Assembly: GCF_000190375.1 (NCBI RefSeq)
Contig: NZ_AEWG01000141.1
Coordinates: 16,958-80,957 of the forward strand
Direction: 5' to 3'
Source: Rubrivivax benzoatilyticus JA2 = ATCC BAA-35
Lineage (GTDB): Bacteria; Pseudomonadota; Gammaproteobacteria; Burkholderiales; Burkholderiaceae_C
Length of the DNA stretch: 64,000 nt
Below, in pieces: positions 1 to 11,956 of this stretch. Each line of letters opens with the position of its first letter. The first letter of the stretch is position 1. Under the pieces are notes generated by a model. It did not search any database and had not been told where the DNA came from. It was given only the letters and a program-made list of their open reading frames with translations. The translations under genes and the position numbers were made by a program.

Positions 1-867
<867 letters not shown>

Positions 868-871
<4 letters not shown>

Positions 872-2187
872 ACCCCGTTGCGATCACCCGTCTGTCTACC
901 GCCGACGCCGGCTTCGAGGCCGGTTTCCAGCGTGTGCTGCACTGGTCGGCCGAGACCGACGCCGAGATCGAGAACCGCGTCGCCGCGATCCTCGACGACG
1001 TGCGCCAGCGCGGCGACGCCGCGGTGCTGGAGTACACGGCGCGTTTCGACCGCCTGCAGGCCGACTCGGTCGCGGCGCTGGAGATCGGCGCCGACGAACT
1101 GCGCGCCGCGCTGGCCTCGATCACGCCGGCGCAGCGCTCGGCGCTCGAGGCTGCCGCCGAACGCGTTCGTGACTACCACCAGCGCCAGCTGGACGCCTGC
1201 GGCCGCAGCTGGAGCTACCGCGACGCCGACGGCACGCTGCTGGGCCAGAAAGTCACGCCGCTGGACCGCGTCGGCATCTACGTGCCCGGCGGCAAGGCGG
1301 CCTACCCGTCGAGCGTGCTGATGAACGCCATCCCGGCCCAGGTGGCCGGTGTCGGCGAGATCGTGATGGTGGTGCCGACGCCCGGCGGCGAGCGCAACGC
1401 GCTGGTGCTGGCCGCCGCCGCGGTGGCTGGTGCCCACCGCGTCTTCACGATCGGCGGCGCCCAGGCGGTGGCCGCGCTGGCCTACGGCACGGCGACCGTG
1501 CCCCGCGTCGACAAGATCACCGGCCCGGGCAACGCCTACGTCGCCAGCGCCAAGCGCCGCGTCTTCGGCCAGGTCGGCATCGACATGATCGCCGGGCCGA
1601 GCGAGATCCTCGTGCTGGCCGACGGCACGACGCCGGCCGAGTGGGTGGCGATGGACCTGTTCAGCCAGGCCGAGCACGACGAGCTGGCGCAGAGCATCCT
1701 GCTGTGCCCGGATGCCGGCTACATCGCCGCGGTGCAGGCCGAGATCGAGCGCCTGCTGCCGGCGATGCCGCGCCAGGCGACGATCCGCGCCTCGCTCGAA
1801 GGCCGCGGCGCGCTCATCCACACGCGCTCGATGGAGGAGGCCTGCGAGATCTCCAACCGCGTCGCGCCCGAGCACCTGGAAGTCAGCTCGGCCGAACCCG
1901 GCCGCTGGGAGCCGCTGCTGCGCCACGCCGGCGCGATCTTCCTCGGCGCCTACACCAGCGAGAGCCTGGGCGACTACTGCGCCGGCCCGAACCACGTGCT
2001 GCCGACTTCGGGCACCGCGCGCTTCTCGTCGCCGCTGGGCGTCTACGACTTCCAGAAGCGCAGCAGCCTGATCGAGGTGAGCGAGGCCGGCGCCCAGGTG
2101 CTGGGCCCGATCGCCGCCGAGCTGGCCTACGGCGAAGGGCTGCAGGCCCACGCCCAGGCCGCCGAGTTCCGTCTGAAGCCCCGTTGA
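868..2187 (+). CDS. hisD: Histidinol dehydrogenase (HisD)
   Basis: This 439-residue enzyme oxidises L-histidinol to L-histidine with two NAD, the last step of the pathway. Diagnostic stretches are [32 protein letters not shown], and [14 protein letters not shown], followed by the zinc/active-site region [11 protein letters not shown] and [10 protein letters not shown]. Length is normal for the family (about 430). The ATG sits in an ATGA overlap with the hisG stop. A 58-base gap separates it from hisC. Confidence 0.97.
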
Positions 2188-2245
2188 GCGCGGCCTGAGC
2201 TCAGCCGGTGACCGTGTCGCAGAACCCCAGGCCCGAAAGCCCGCG

Positions 2246-3334
2246 ATGACTCCCGATCTCCCGTCCCTGATGGCGCGCGTCGTGCGCCAGGACATCCAGG
2301 GCCTGCACGCCTATGCGGTGCAGCCCTCGGCCGGCTTCGTCAAGCTGGACACGATGGAGAACCCGTTCCCGCTGCCGCCTGAGCTGCAGCAGGCGCTGGG
2401 CGAGCGTCTGGGCCGTGTGGCGATCAACCGCTACCCGGCCGAGCGCACCGAGGACCTGAAGGTGGCGCTGGCGCAGTTCGCCGGCCTGCCCGAAGGCTGC
2501 GCGCTGACGCTGGGCAACGGCTCCGACGAGCTCATCACGATGCTCAGCCTGGCCTGCGCGGTGCCGGGCGCGGTCTTCATGTCGCCGCTGCCGAGCTTCG
2601 TGATGTACGGGCTGTCGGCGGCGCTGCAGGGCGTGCGTTTCGTCGGCGTGCCGCTGGCGGCCGACTTCGAGCTCGACGAAACGGCGATGCTGGCGGCGAT
2701 CGCCGAGCACCGTCCGTCGCTGCTGTACCTCGCCTATCCGAACAACCCGACCGGCAACCTCTGGGACGACGCCGTCGTCGACCGCCTGATCGCGGCGATG
2801 GGCGAAGCCGGCGGCCTGGTCGTGATGGACGAGGCCTACCAGCCCTTCGCCGCACGCGACTCGATGGCGCGCCTGGCCGCGCATCCGCACGTGCTGGTGA
2901 TGCGCACGATGAGCAAGTTCGGCCTGGCCGGCGTGCGCATCGGCTACCTGATGGGCCGCAGCGCGCTGATCGCCGAGATCGACAAGCTGCGCCCGCCGTT
3001 CAACGTCAGCGTGCTCAACGCCGAGGCGGCGCTGTTCGCGCTGGAGCACGCCGACGAGTACGCGCGCCAGGCCGCCGAGATCCGCGCCCAGCGCCAGCGC
3101 CTGCACGAGGCGCTGCAGACGATGCCCGGCGTTCACGCCTGGCCGAGCGAGGCGAACATGATCCTGGCGCGTGTGCCCGACGCCGCAGCGGCCTTCGCCG
3201 GCCTCAAGTCGCGCGGCGTGCTGGTGAAGAACGTCTCGGCGCTGCACCCCTCGCTCGCCAACTGCCTGCGCCTGACCGTCGGCACCCCCGACGAGACGAC
3301 CCGACTGATCGACGCGCTGCGCGCCAGCCTGTAG
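2246..3334 (+). CDS. hisC: Histidinol-phosphate aminotransferase (HisC)
   Basis: This 362-residue PLP enzyme converts imidazole acetol phosphate and glutamate to histidinol phosphate. It shows LDTMENPFPLP near the N-terminus, the substrate motif YPNNPTGNLW, DEAYQPFA, and the PLP lysine in RTMSKFGLAGVRIGY, all standard for the HisC group of class I/II aminotransferases. The ATG at 2246 gives the expected N-terminus; no strong Shine-Dalgarno is seen in front of it. It is followed 9 bases later by hisB, with an AAGGA-like site inside that gap. Confidence 0.96.
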   Translation: MTPDLPSLMARVVRQDIQGLHAYAVQPSAGFVKLDTMENPFPLPPELQQALGERLGRVAINRYPAERTEDLKVALAQFAGLPEGCALTLGNGSDELITMLSLACAVPGAVFMSPLPSFVMYGLSAALQGVRFVGVPLAADFELDETAMLAAIAEHRPSLLYLAYPNNPTGNLWDDAVVDRLIAAMGEAGGLVVMDEAYQPFAARDSMARLAAHPHVLVMRTMSKFGLAGVRIGYLMGRSALIAEIDKLRPPFNVSVLNAEAALFALEHADEYARQAAEIRAQRQRLHEALQTMPGVHAWPSEANMILARVPDAAAAFAGLKSRGVLVKNVSALHPSLANCLRLTVGTPDETTRLIDALRASL

Positions 3335-3343
3335 AAGGACGCC

Positions 3344-3949
3344 ATGGACACCCGCAACGACGCCCGCACCGCCGAAGTCCGGCGCGACACCCGCGAAACG
3401 CGCATCCGCGTGCGCGTCGACCTCGACGGCCGCGGTGACGCCAAGCTCGCCACCGGCATCGGCTTCCTCGACCACATGCTCGACCAGGTGGCGCGCCACG
3501 GCATGATCGACCTGGAAGTCGAGTGCGAGGGCGATCTGCACATCGACGGCCACCACAGCGTCGAGGACATCGGCATCACGCTGGGGCAGGCGGTCGCGCA
3601 GGCCGTCGGCGACAAGCGCGGCATCACGCGCTACGGCCACAGCTACGTGCCGCTGGACGAGGCGCTGTCGCGTGTCGTCGTCGACTTCTCCGGCCGCCCC
3701 GGGCTGGCTTTCGACGTCAAGTTCACCGCCGGCATGATCGGCGCGCTGGACACCCAGCTCGTCTACGAGTTCTTCCAGGGCTTCGTCAACCACGCGCTGG
3801 TCACGCTGCACGTCGACAACCTGAAGGGCATCAACGCCCACCACCAGTGCGAGACGGTGTTCAAGGCCTTCGGCCGCGCGCTGCGCATGGCGCTCGCCGC
3901 CGACGAACGTGCGGCCGGCATCGTGCCGTCGACGAAAGGTTGTTTGTGA
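3344..3949 (+). CDS. hisB: Imidazoleglycerol-phosphate dehydratase (HisB, monofunctional)
   Basis: This 201-residue protein dehydrates imidazoleglycerol phosphate. It contains the metal-binding repeats [30 protein letters not shown] and [19 protein letters not shown] that define the family. It lacks the N-terminal histidinol phosphatase domain of the enterobacterial fusion, so histidinol phosphate phosphatase must come from another locus. The start follows GAAGGACGCC, a usable ribosome site. Its stop overlaps the hisH GTG start by 3 bases. Confidence 0.96.
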   Translation: MDTRNDARTAEVRRDTRETRIRVRVDLDGRGDAKLATGIGFLDHMLDQVARHGMIDLEVECEGDLHIDGHHSVEDIGITLGQAVAQAVGDKRGITRYGHSYVPLDEALSRVVVDFSGRPGLAFDVKFTAGMIGALDTQLVYEFFQGFVNHALVTLHVDNLKGINAHHQCETVFKAFGRALRMALAADERAAGIVPSTKGCL

Positions 3950-4587
3950 GCGTCGTCGCCGTCGTCGATTACGGGATGGGCAACCTGCGCTCGGTGTCGC
4001 AGGCGGTGATGCACGTCGCCGCTGGCACCGGGCACGAGGTCGTCGTCACCTCGCAGCCTGAGGAGGTCTTCGCCGCCGAGCGCATCGTGCTGCCGGGGCA
4101 GGGCGCGATCCGCGACTGCATGCGCGAGCTGCACGACTCCGGGCTGCTGGAGGCGGTGCTCGACGCCGCCGCGAACAAGCCGCTGATGGGCGTGTGCGTC
4201 GGCATGCAGATGCTGCTGACGCACAGCGAGGAGCAGGACACGCCCGGTCTCGGCCTGATCCCCGGCGAGGTGAAGCGTTTCCGTCTCGAAGGCCGGCTGC
4301 AGGAGGACGGCAGCCGCTTCAAGGTGCCGCAGATGGGCTGGAACCAGGTCTGGCAGCGCCCGCACGCGCTGTGGGACGGTGTGCCCGACGGCGCCTTCTT
4401 CTATTTCGTCCACAGCTACTTCGCGCAGCCCGCGGATGCCGCCCACACCGCGGGCGAAACCGACTACGGCGCGCGCTTTACCTGCGCTATCGCGCGGGAT
4501 AACATTTTTGCCACCCAGTTCCACCCCGAGAAGAGCGCTGCCCACGGCCTCGCGCTGTACCGCAACTTCCTCGGCTGGAAGCCCTGA
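3946..4587 (+). CDS. hisH: Imidazole glycerol phosphate synthase, glutaminase subunit (HisH)
   Basis: This class I glutamine amidotransferase supplies ammonia to HisF. I place the start at GTG 3946, giving [12 protein letters not shown] at the N-terminus and 213 residues; an upstream TTG at 3943 is an alternative. The nucleophile elbow GVCVGMQML, the region PQMGWNQV and the catalytic [14 protein letters not shown] are all present. The start overlaps the hisB stop (GTGA), so coupling is likely. The 37 bases after it lead to hisA. Confidence 0.96.
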   Translation: MSVVAVVDYGMGNLRSVSQAVMHVAAGTGHEVVVTSQPEEVFAAERIVLPGQGAIRDCMRELHDSGLLEAVLDAAANKPLMGVCVGMQMLLTHSEEQDTPGLGLIPGEVKRFRLEGRLQEDGSRFKVPQMGWNQVWQRPHALWDGVPDGAFFYFVHSYFAQPADAAHTAGETDYGARFTCAIARDNIFATQFHPEKSAAHGLALYRNFLGWKP

Positions 4588-4624
4588 TCCGTCTTTCCCC
4601 CTCCCGCCACGGCGCCGACGAGCC

Positions 4625-5371
4625 ATGCTGCTGATCCCCGCCATCGACCTGAAGGACGGCAAGTGCGTCCGCCTCCAGCAGGGCGATATGAATGCCTCCA
4701 CGACCTTCGGCGACGACCCCGCCGCGATGGCGCGCCGCTGGCTCGACGCCGGCGCACGCCGTCTGCACCTGGTCGACCTCAACGGCGCCTTCGCCGGCCG
4801 GCCGATCAACGAGGCGGCCGTCAAGGCCATCCTGCGTGAGGTCGGCGACGAGATCCCGGTGCAGCTGGGTGGCGGCATCCGCGACCTGGACACCATCGAA
4901 CGCCTGCTCGACGACGGCATCAGCTACGTCATCATCGGCACCGCCGCGGTCAAGAGCCCGGGTTTCCTGAAGGACGCCTGCACGGCCTTCGGCGGCCACA
5001 TCATCGTCGGCCTCGACGCCAAGGACGGCAAGGTCGCCACCGACGGCTGGAGCAAGCTCACCGGCCACGAGGTCGTCGACCTGGCGAAGAAGTTCGAGGA
5101 CTACGGCGTCGAAGGCGTGATCTACACCGACATCGGCCGCGACGGCATGCTCACCGGCATCAACATCGAGGCCACCGTCAAGCTGGCGCAGGCGCTGGCT
5201 ATCCCCGTCATCGCCTCGGGCGGCCTGTCGGACCTGGCGGACATCGAGCGCCTGTGCGGCGTCGAGTCCGACGGTGTCGAAGGCGTCATCTGCGGGCGCA
5301 GCATCTACACCGGCGCGCTCGACTTCGCCGCCGCGCAGGCGCGCGCCGACGAGCTCAACGGCGCCGCCTAA
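4625..5371 (+). CDS. hisA: ProFAR isomerase (HisA)
   Basis: This 248-residue TIM barrel isomerises 5'-ProFAR to PRFAR. It begins [20 protein letters not shown] and carries the first catalytic Asp in AIDLKDG and the second in [12 protein letters not shown]; the phosphate-binding repeats QLGGGIRD and VIASGGLSD flank them. The ATG at 4625 is chosen because it gives this canonical N-terminus; longer in-frame extensions run through hisH. It lies between hisH and hisF as in most proteobacterial his operons. Confidence 0.97.
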   Translation: MLLIPAIDLKDGKCVRLQQGDMNASTTFGDDPAAMARRWLDAGARRLHLVDLNGAFAGRPINEAAVKAILREVGDEIPVQLGGGIRDLDTIERLLDDGISYVIIGTAAVKSPGFLKDACTAFGGHIIVGLDAKDGKVATDGWSKLTGHEVVDLAKKFEDYGVEGVIYTDIGRDGMLTGINIEATVKLAQALAIPVIASGGLSDLADIERLCGVESDGVEGVICGRSIYTGALDFAAAQARADELNGAA

Positions 5372-5404
5372 CCTCTTTCGCGCCGCCCCTCGCCGGGCGT
5401 TCCC

Positions 5405-6180
5405 ATGCTGGCCAAACGCATCATTCCCTGCCTGGACGTCACCGGCGGCCGGGTCGTCAAGGGCGTCAACTTCGTCGAGCTGCGCGACGCGGGCGACCCG
5501 GTCGAGATCGCCGCGCGCTACAACGAGCAGGGCGCCGACGAACTGACCTTCCTGGACATCACCGCGACCAGCGACGGCCGCGACCTGATCCTGCACATCA
5601 TCGAGGCCGTGGCCTCGCAGGTCTTCATCCCGCTGACCGTCGGCGGCGGCGTGCGCAGCGTCGAGGACGTGCGCCGGCTGCTGAACGCCGGCGCCGACAA
5701 GGTGAGCTTCAACTCGGCGGCGGTGGCCAACCCGCAGGTCATCCGCGACGCGTCGGAGAAGTACGGTGCGCAGTGCATCGTCGTCGCCATCGACGCCAAG
5801 CGCCGCCAGGGCGAGGACCTCGCCGCGCGCGGCCCGGGCTGGGACGTCTACACCCACGGCGGGCGCAAGAACGTCGGCCTGGACGCCGTCGAATGGGCGC
5901 GCCGCATGGCCGAACACGGTGCCGGCGAGATCCTGCTGACCAGCATGGACCGCGACGGCACGAAGAGCGGTTTCGACCTGGAACTCACGCGCGCCGTCAG
6001 TGACGCGGTGCCGGTGCCGGTCATCGCCTCGGGCGGCGTCGGCACGCTGGAGCATCTGTCCGAAGGCATCCGCCTGGGCGGCGCCGACGCGGTGCTGGCG
6101 GCCAGCATCTTCCACTATGGCGAGTTCACCGTCGCCCAGGCCAAGGCGCTGATGGCCCGCGACGGCATCCCGGTCCGCCC

Positions 6181-6184
<4 letters not shown>
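5405..6184 (+). CDS. hisF: Imidazole glycerol phosphate synthase, cyclase subunit (HisF)
   Basis: This 259-residue TIM barrel partner of HisH makes imidazole glycerol phosphate and AICAR. It begins [20 protein letters not shown], with the catalytic Asp in CLDV and the second in [14 protein letters not shown], plus phosphate sites VGGGVRSV and [11 protein letters not shown]. Length is normal. Its last bases overlap the GTG start of rsmD (GTGA). In most relatives hisI and hisE follow here; they do not. Confidence 0.97.
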
Positions 6185-7890
<1,706 letters not shown>

Positions 7891-7892
7891 GG

Positions 7893-8534
7893 TCAGGCGC
7901 CGGGCGGGACGTCCGGCGCCGGCGGCGCCTCGGGGCGCGGCGGCTTCGGCGGCTTGGGACGCGCAGGCTTGGCGTGGATCTTCTGCAGCGCGCGGTCCAT
8001 CTCGCCGGCGAGCAGCAGGTCCGACGCGGCGAGCGACTGCTCGATGGCCTTGGCGATGGCCTCGCGGTGGTCCGGTGAGGGCTTCTTCAGCACCCAGTTG
8101 ACGACCTCGGCGCGCACGCCGGGGTGGCCGATGCCCAGGCGCAGGCGCCAGAAGTCCAGCGTGCCGAGCTGGCTGTGGATGTCCTTCAGGCCGTTGTGGC
8201 CGGCGGCGCTGCCGCCGAGCTTGATCTTGGCCTCGCCGGGCTGCAGGTCGAGCTCGTCGTGCACGACGAGGATCTCGTTCGGTGCGATCTTGAAGAAACG
8301 CGCCAGCGTCGCGACCGAGAACCCGGAGCGGTTCATGTAGGTCATCGGCTCGAGCAGCCAGACCGGGCCGTGCGGCGTGTTCACACGTGCGGCCAGCGCC
8401 TGGTAGCCGCGTTCGGGCACGAGGCGTGCGCCGAGCTTGTCGGCCAGCGCCTCCAGCCACCAGAAGCCCGCGTTGTGGCGCGTGGCCTCGTACTCAGGGC
8501 CCGGGTTGCCCAGGCCGACGAACAGACGAATCAT
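7893..8534 (-). CDS. pth: Peptidyl-tRNA hydrolase (Pth)
   Basis: This 213-residue enzyme releases peptides from dropped-off peptidyl-tRNA. The N-terminus [20 protein letters not shown] contains the catalytic Asn10 and His20; PMTYMNRSG and [20 protein letters not shown] with GHNGLKDI follow as expected. A Pro/Ala/Lys-rich C-terminal tail makes it slightly longer than the usual 190-200. No Shine-Dalgarno precedes the ATG; a GATAAT hexamer ends 8 bases upstream. It follows rplY in the same direction, a conserved pairing. Confidence 0.96.
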   Translation of the reverse strand: MIRLFVGLGNPGPEYEATRHNAGFWWLEALADKLGARLVPERGYQALAARVNTPHGPVWLLEPMTYMNRSGFSVATLARFFKIAPNEILVVHDELDLQPGEAKIKLGGSAAGHNGLKDIHSQLGTLDFWRLRLGIGHPGVRAEVVNWVLKKPSPDHREAIAKAIEQSLAASDLLLAGEMDRALQKIHAKPARPKPPKPPRPEAPPAPDVPPGA

Positions 8535-8542
8535 GGTCGAGG

Positions 8543-8548
8543 ATTATC
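8543..8548 (-). promoter_or_regulatory. -10-like hexamer next to pth start
   Basis: Read on the minus strand the bases are GATAAT, ending 8 bases before the pth ATG. A start site 6-8 bases downstream would give a leaderless or almost leaderless mRNA. No good -35 is found at the usual distance. Confidence 0.4.
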
Positions 8549-8567
8549 CGGAGCCCGGAAACGACAA

Positions 8568-8587
8568 GGCCCCACCGAGGTGGGGCC
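8568..8587 (-). terminator. Hairpin between rplY and pth
   Basis: GGCCCCACC and GGTGGGGCC form a GC-rich hairpin of up to 9 pairs with a very tight loop, in the 93-base gap after rplY. On the minus strand it is followed by TTGTCGTTT, only weakly U-rich. It is a plausible rplY terminator or attenuator ahead of the pth promoter. Confidence 0.5.
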
Positions 8588-8627
8588 CCAAACGGTGTGC
8601 GCAGCCGGCGCGAGGCCGGCCGGGGCA

Positions 8628-9272
8628 TCACTTCTTGTTCTGCTTCTCGTCCTTCTTGCCCTTGCCCTTGCCCTTTTCGGGCGCGGCCACCGGGGCGACG
8701 ATCACTTCTTCCTCGGCCTTCGGCATCGTGACGGCGACGATCGCCGGGTTCAGCGTGCCGTGGCGCACGGCCTTGATGCCGGCCGGCAGCTTCAGGTCGT
8801 TGAGGTGCAGGCTCTGGTTCTTCACCAGGCCCGACAGGTCGATCGTCACGAACTCGGGCAGCTGCGAGGCCAGGCACTCGATCTCGATTTCGGTGGCGAC
8901 GTGGCTGACCAGGCACTTGTCGGTCTTCACCGCCGGCGAGTTCTCTTCGCCTTCGAAGTGCAGCGGCACCTTCTTGCGCAGGCGGGTCGTCTCGTCGACG
9001 CGCTGGAAGTCCACGTGCATGACGATCGGCTTCCAGGCGTGCATCTGGAAGTCGCGCAGCAGAACCTTCTCGACCTTGCCGGCCAGTTCCATCTCGAGGA
9101 TCGAGGAGTGGAAGGCTTCCTTCTTCAGCGCGAAGAAGAGGGCGTTGTGATCGAGCTCGATCATCTTCGGCTCGCCGGCACCGTAGACGATGCCCGGAAC
9201 CTTGGCGGCGTTGCGCAGGCGGCGGCTCGCTCCGGTCCCCTGGACGCTACGCTCGTAAGCAGTGAATTTCAT
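8628..9272 (-). CDS. rplY: 50S ribosomal protein L25/Ctc (RplY)
   Basis: This 214-residue protein binds 5S rRNA. It begins [20 protein letters not shown], has [25 protein letters not shown] typical of the L25 domain, and carries the C-terminal CTC beta domain ([19 protein letters not shown] onward), ending in a Lys-rich tail. The ATG complement at 9270-9272 is chosen because GTGGAG lies about 6 bases upstream; a longer frame begins at 9317. It lies directly downstream of prs, as in many betaproteobacteria. Confidence 0.95.
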   Translation of the reverse strand: MKFTAYERSVQGTGASRRLRNAAKVPGIVYGAGEPKMIELDHNALFFALKKEAFHSSILEMELAGKVEKVLLRDFQMHAWKPIVMHVDFQRVDETTRLRKKVPLHFEGEENSPAVKTDKCLVSHVATEIEIECLASQLPEFVTIDLSGLVKNQSLHLNDLKLPAGIKAVRHGTLNPAIVAVTMPKAEEEVIVAPVAAPEKGKGKGKKDEKQNKK

Positions 9273-9315
9273 GTGGACTCCACAGTTGCGAAAAAGGGGC
9301 CCGCGACCAGGCCCC

Positions 9316-9345
9316 AAAAAGGAAAAGGGCTCGCGAAGCGAGCCC
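9316..9345 (-). terminator. Intrinsic terminator of prs
   Basis: On the minus strand GGGCTCGC and GCGAGCCC pair over 8 bases with a TTC loop and are followed by a TTTTCCTTTTT tract. This is the best intrinsic terminator in the first half of the window and lies in the short gap between prs and rplY, so rplY may need readthrough or its own promoter. Confidence 0.8.
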
Positions 9346-9355
9346 GCTTTCCGAA

Positions 9356-10318
9356 TCAGAAATTACTGTTCTGCTCGGCGAACAGCGAGGTCACCGACTC
9401 GCCGTCGCTGATGCGGCGGATCGTCTCGGCGAACAGGAACGCGACGCTGAGCTGGCGGATCTTCGGGCAGGCCTTGGCTTCCGGGCTCATCGGGATCGTG
9501 TTCGTGATGACGACCTCGTCGATCTGCGAATTCTTGATGCGCTCGACGGCCGGGCCGGAGAACACCGGGTGCGTGCAGTAGGCGTAGACGCTCTTGGCGC
9601 CGCGTTCCTTCAGCACCTCGGCGGCCTTCACCAGCGTGCCGGCGGTGTCGATCATGTCGTCCATGATCACGCAGTTGCGGCCGTCGATCTCGCCGATGAT
9701 GTGCATCACCTCGGAGACGTTGGCGGCGGGGCGGCGCTTGTCGATGATCGCCAGGTCGCAGCCGAGCTGCTTGGCCAGCGCGCGGGCACGGACCACGCCG
9801 CCGACGTCCGGCGACACGACGACCAGGTCCTTGTAGGCCTTGCTCTTCAGGTCCGACAGCAGCACCGGGCTGGCGTAGATGTTGTCGACCGGGATGTCGA
9901 AGAAGCCCTGGATCTGGTCGGCGTGCAGATCCATCGTCAGCAGGCGCTCGACGCCCACCGTCTCGAGCAGGTTGGCGACGACCTTGGCGCTGATCGGCAC
10001 CCGCGTGCTGCGCGGGCGGCGGTCCTGGCGGGCATAGCCGAAGTACGGGATCACGGCGGTGATGCGGCGAGCGCTGGCGCGCTTCAACGCATCGACCATG
10101 ATCAGGAACTCCATCAGGTTCTCGTTGGTCGGGCTGCAGGTCGGCTGCACGACGAAGACGTCGCGGGCACGCACGTTCTGCCGGATCTCGACCGTGACCT
10201 CGCCGTCGGAGAAGCGACCCACCGAAGCCCGCCCGAGCTCGACGCTCAGATGCGTGGCAATTTCCTGCGCCAGCACCGGGTTCGCGTTGCCGGTGAAGAG
10301 CACGGTATTGAACAGCAC
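9356..10318 (-). CDS. prs: Ribose-phosphate pyrophosphokinase (Prs)
   Basis: This 320-residue enzyme makes PRPP, the shared precursor of histidine (hisG above), nucleotides and NAD. It has [14 protein letters not shown] at the N-terminus, [23 protein letters not shown], the PRPP loop [16 protein letters not shown] and the PRPP-binding signature [15 protein letters not shown] choose the GTG (complement 10316-10318) because GGAG lies 9 bases before it and it gives the normal length. A longer frame would read into tRNA-Gln and is rejected. Confidence 0.95.
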   Translation of the reverse strand: MLFNTVLFTGNANPVLAQEIATHLSVELGRASVGRFSDGEVTVEIRQNVRARDVFVVQPTCSPTNENLMEFLIMVDALKRASARRITAVIPYFGYARQDRRPRSTRVPISAKVVANLLETVGVERLLTMDLHADQIQGFFDIPVDNIYASPVLLSDLKSKAYKDLVVVSPDVGGVVRARALAKQLGCDLAIIDKRRPAANVSEVMHIIGEIDGRNCVIMDDMIDTAGTLVKAAEVLKERGAKSVYAYCTHPVFSGPAVERIKNSQIDEVVITNTIPMSPEAKACPKIRQLSVAFLFAETIRRISDGESVTSLFAEQNSNF

Positions 10319-10368
10319 GATGGGGATCTCCGGGAGCGCTGACGGCGACGCGCCGTCAGAGAGAATTT

Positions 10369-10445
10369 TGGCAGGGGAGGAAGGACTCGAACCCTCGCAT
10401 GTCGGAATCAAAATCCGATGCCTTAACCAACTTGGCGACTCCCCT
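10369..10445 (-). tRNA. tRNA-Gln (TTG)
   Basis: The minus strand folds as a 77-base tRNA including an encoded CCA. The acceptor stem pairs AGGGGAG with CTCCCCT, followed by discriminator G and CCA. The D-arm contains GCCAAGTTGGTTAAGGC, the anticodon arm is TCGGA-TTTTGAT-TCCGA giving anticodon TTG, and the T-loop is GTTCGAGTC. tRNA-Gln immediately upstream of prs and downstream of ispE is conserved synteny in betaproteobacteria. Confidence 0.95.
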
Positions 10446-10482
10446 ACACAGGACCCGGCTAGGCCGCGCCCTTGAAACCGTC

Positions 10483-11364
10483 TCAGTCACGAGCCCAGCC
10501 GACCAGCGGATGATGCTCCAGACTGCGGCACATCCGTCCGACCCAACCTTCCGGAAGCTCGGCTTCCGAAAATGTCGCCAGGGGTCGATCGCCTGTGCCA
10601 GCTCTCGCGAAGACTGCGCTGCCTGAGCCCGTCATGCGGCTGTTGCCGTAACGTTGCTCGAGGAAACCCAGGGCTTGCGCCACATCGTTGCATCGGTCCT
10701 GCGCGGGGGGTTGCATGTCGTTGCAACCGTATCCTGCACTGAATTCCGCGACAACTTTGTCCTCTGCGGGAGAGCCCAAGACTATAGCAGATGTATCCCG
10801 TTTGAGAAGGGGGTGTTCGAAGATTTCTTTCGTGGAGAGGCCTTGCACGGGCTTCACGACCGCGTACCACTGGCGCGGCAGCTCGATCGGCGTGAGCTTT
10901 TCGCCGATGCCTTCGACGAAGGCGTTGCGGCCGCCGACGAAGAACGGCACGTCGGCGCCCAGCGTCGCGCCCAGCGCCAGCAGGCGCTCGCGCGGCCAGT
11001 CCAGGCCCCACAGGCGGTTCAGCGCCAGCAGCACGGTCGCGGCGTCGGAGCTGCCGCCGCCCATCCCGGCGCCGGCCGGCAGCTGTTTGGCGATCGAGAT
11101 GTCGACGCCCAGCGTCGTGCCGCTGGCCGCCTGCAGCGCGCGCGCGGCACGCAGGCAGAGATCGTCGGACGGCAGCGCCACGCCGAGGTCGTGGCGGGCG
11201 ATCCGGCCGTCGTCGCGGCGCTCGAAGTGCAGCGTGTCGGCCCAGTCGATCAGCACGAACGGCGACTGCAGCAGGTGGTAGCCGTCGGCGCGGCGGCCGA
11301 CGATGTGCAGGAACAGGTTCAGCTTGGCCGGGGCCGGGACGTCGAGCAGCGATCGCAAGGTCAT
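10483..11364 (-). CDS. ispE: 4-diphosphocytidyl-2-C-methyl-D-erythritol kinase (IspE)
   Basis: This 293-residue GHMP kinase phosphorylates CDP-ME in the MEP isoprenoid pathway. It shows [21 protein letters not shown] at the N-terminus, the ATP loop [19 protein letters not shown] and the C-terminal [10 protein letters not shown]. The start MTLRSLLDV is taken at complement 11362-11364; a TAGAGT hexamer ends 8 bases upstream and no Shine-Dalgarno is seen. The C-terminal third (about 10483-10850) is visibly AT-richer and uses other codons than the N-terminal part. Confidence 0.94.
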   Translation of the reverse strand: MTLRSLLDVPAPAKLNLFLHIVGRRADGYHLLQSPFVLIDWADTLHFERRDDGRIARHDLGVALPSDDLCLRAARALQAASGTTLGVDISIAKQLPAGAGMGGGSSDAATVLLALNRLWGLDWPRERLLALGATLGADVPFFVGGRNAFVEGIGEKLTPIELPRQWYAVVKPVQGLSTKEIFEHPLLKRDTSAIVLGSPAEDKVVAEFSAGYGCNDMQPPAQDRCNDVAQALGFLEQRYGNSRMTGSGSAVFARAGTGDRPLATFSEAELPEGWVGRMCRSLEHHPLVGWARD

Positions 11365-11372
11365 GGGTCGCG

Positions 11373-11378
11373 ACTCTA
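11373..11378 (-). promoter_or_regulatory. -10-like hexamer next to ispE start
   Basis: TAGAGT on the minus strand ends 8 bases before the ispE ATG, in the 69-base gap after lolB. A clear -35 is not seen. It fits the short-leader pattern seen at several genes here. Confidence 0.4.
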
Positions 11379-11433
11379 AGCCGTCGCCCGTCCGGTCACG
11401 CTTGCGCCGAGCCAAGCGCGCCTCGGTCCGGGT

Positions 11434-11946
11434 TCATTCCGGCGCTTGCTCCAGCCGCACGCGCACCAGCACCGGCGGCGGTGCCGCACGCGAGGCCTCG
11501 ACCCAGCCGTCGTCGCGCCGCGCGAGGTCGATCGTCCAGCCCAGCTGATCGAAGCCACGTGCCGTCGGCTGCGACGCGGCGCCGGGCCAGGGCCGGCCGG
11601 CCAGCCAGTCGGGCAGGGCGGCCAGCGGCAGCGCCTCGCCGAGCGCCTCGCGCGAGAGCTCGTCCAGCCCGGCGTAGCGTGTGCTGCCCTCGGCGGCGGT
11701 CAGCACCGCCTCGCCTGGCGCCCAGCGCGCGGTGGCGACGATGCTGCCCAGCGGCGAGGTCAGGCGCAGCTCGCCGCGCTCGCCGTCGCCCTGCAGCTCG
11801 AATCCGCTGGCCAGGCGGCGCAGCGGCGCGTCGGCGGGGCGCACCTCGACCGACAGCTTGCCGGCCACCCAGCCGCCAGCGTTGTGCGGCACCGTCGTGC
11901 AGCCGGCCAGCGCGAGGGCCGCGGCCGCGAGCAGCGCGCGCTTCAT
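11434..11946 (-). CDS. lolB: Outer membrane lipoprotein LolB
   Basis: This 170-residue protein receives lipoproteins from LolA and inserts them in the outer membrane. It has a lipoprotein signal MKRALLAAAALALAGC with lipobox LAGC (Cys16), then GGWVAGKLSVEV and FELQGDGERGELRLTSPLGS, typical of LolB. It is a little short (usual 180-205). It lies 10 bases after the TPR gene and upstream of ispE, the normal betaproteobacterial lolB-ispE arrangement. Confidence 0.92.
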   Translation of the reverse strand: MKRALLAAAALALAGCTTVPHNAGGWVAGKLSVEVRPADAPLRRLASGFELQGDGERGELRLTSPLGSIVATARWAPGEAVLTAAEGSTRYAGLDELSREALGEALPLAALPDWLAGRPWPGAASQPTARGFDQLGWTIDLARRDDGWVEASRAAPPPVLVRVRLEQAPE

Positions 11947-11956
11947 GCGGCCGCAC

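Noticed and set aside
2201..6115. Long minus-strand frames opposite hisC, hisB, hisH, hisA and hisF
   Set aside because: No domain is recognisable and they overlap well-supported histidine genes along their whole length.
10319..10411. N-terminal extension of prs
   Set aside because: It would read through tRNA-Gln; the GTG start with a ribosome site gives the normal length.
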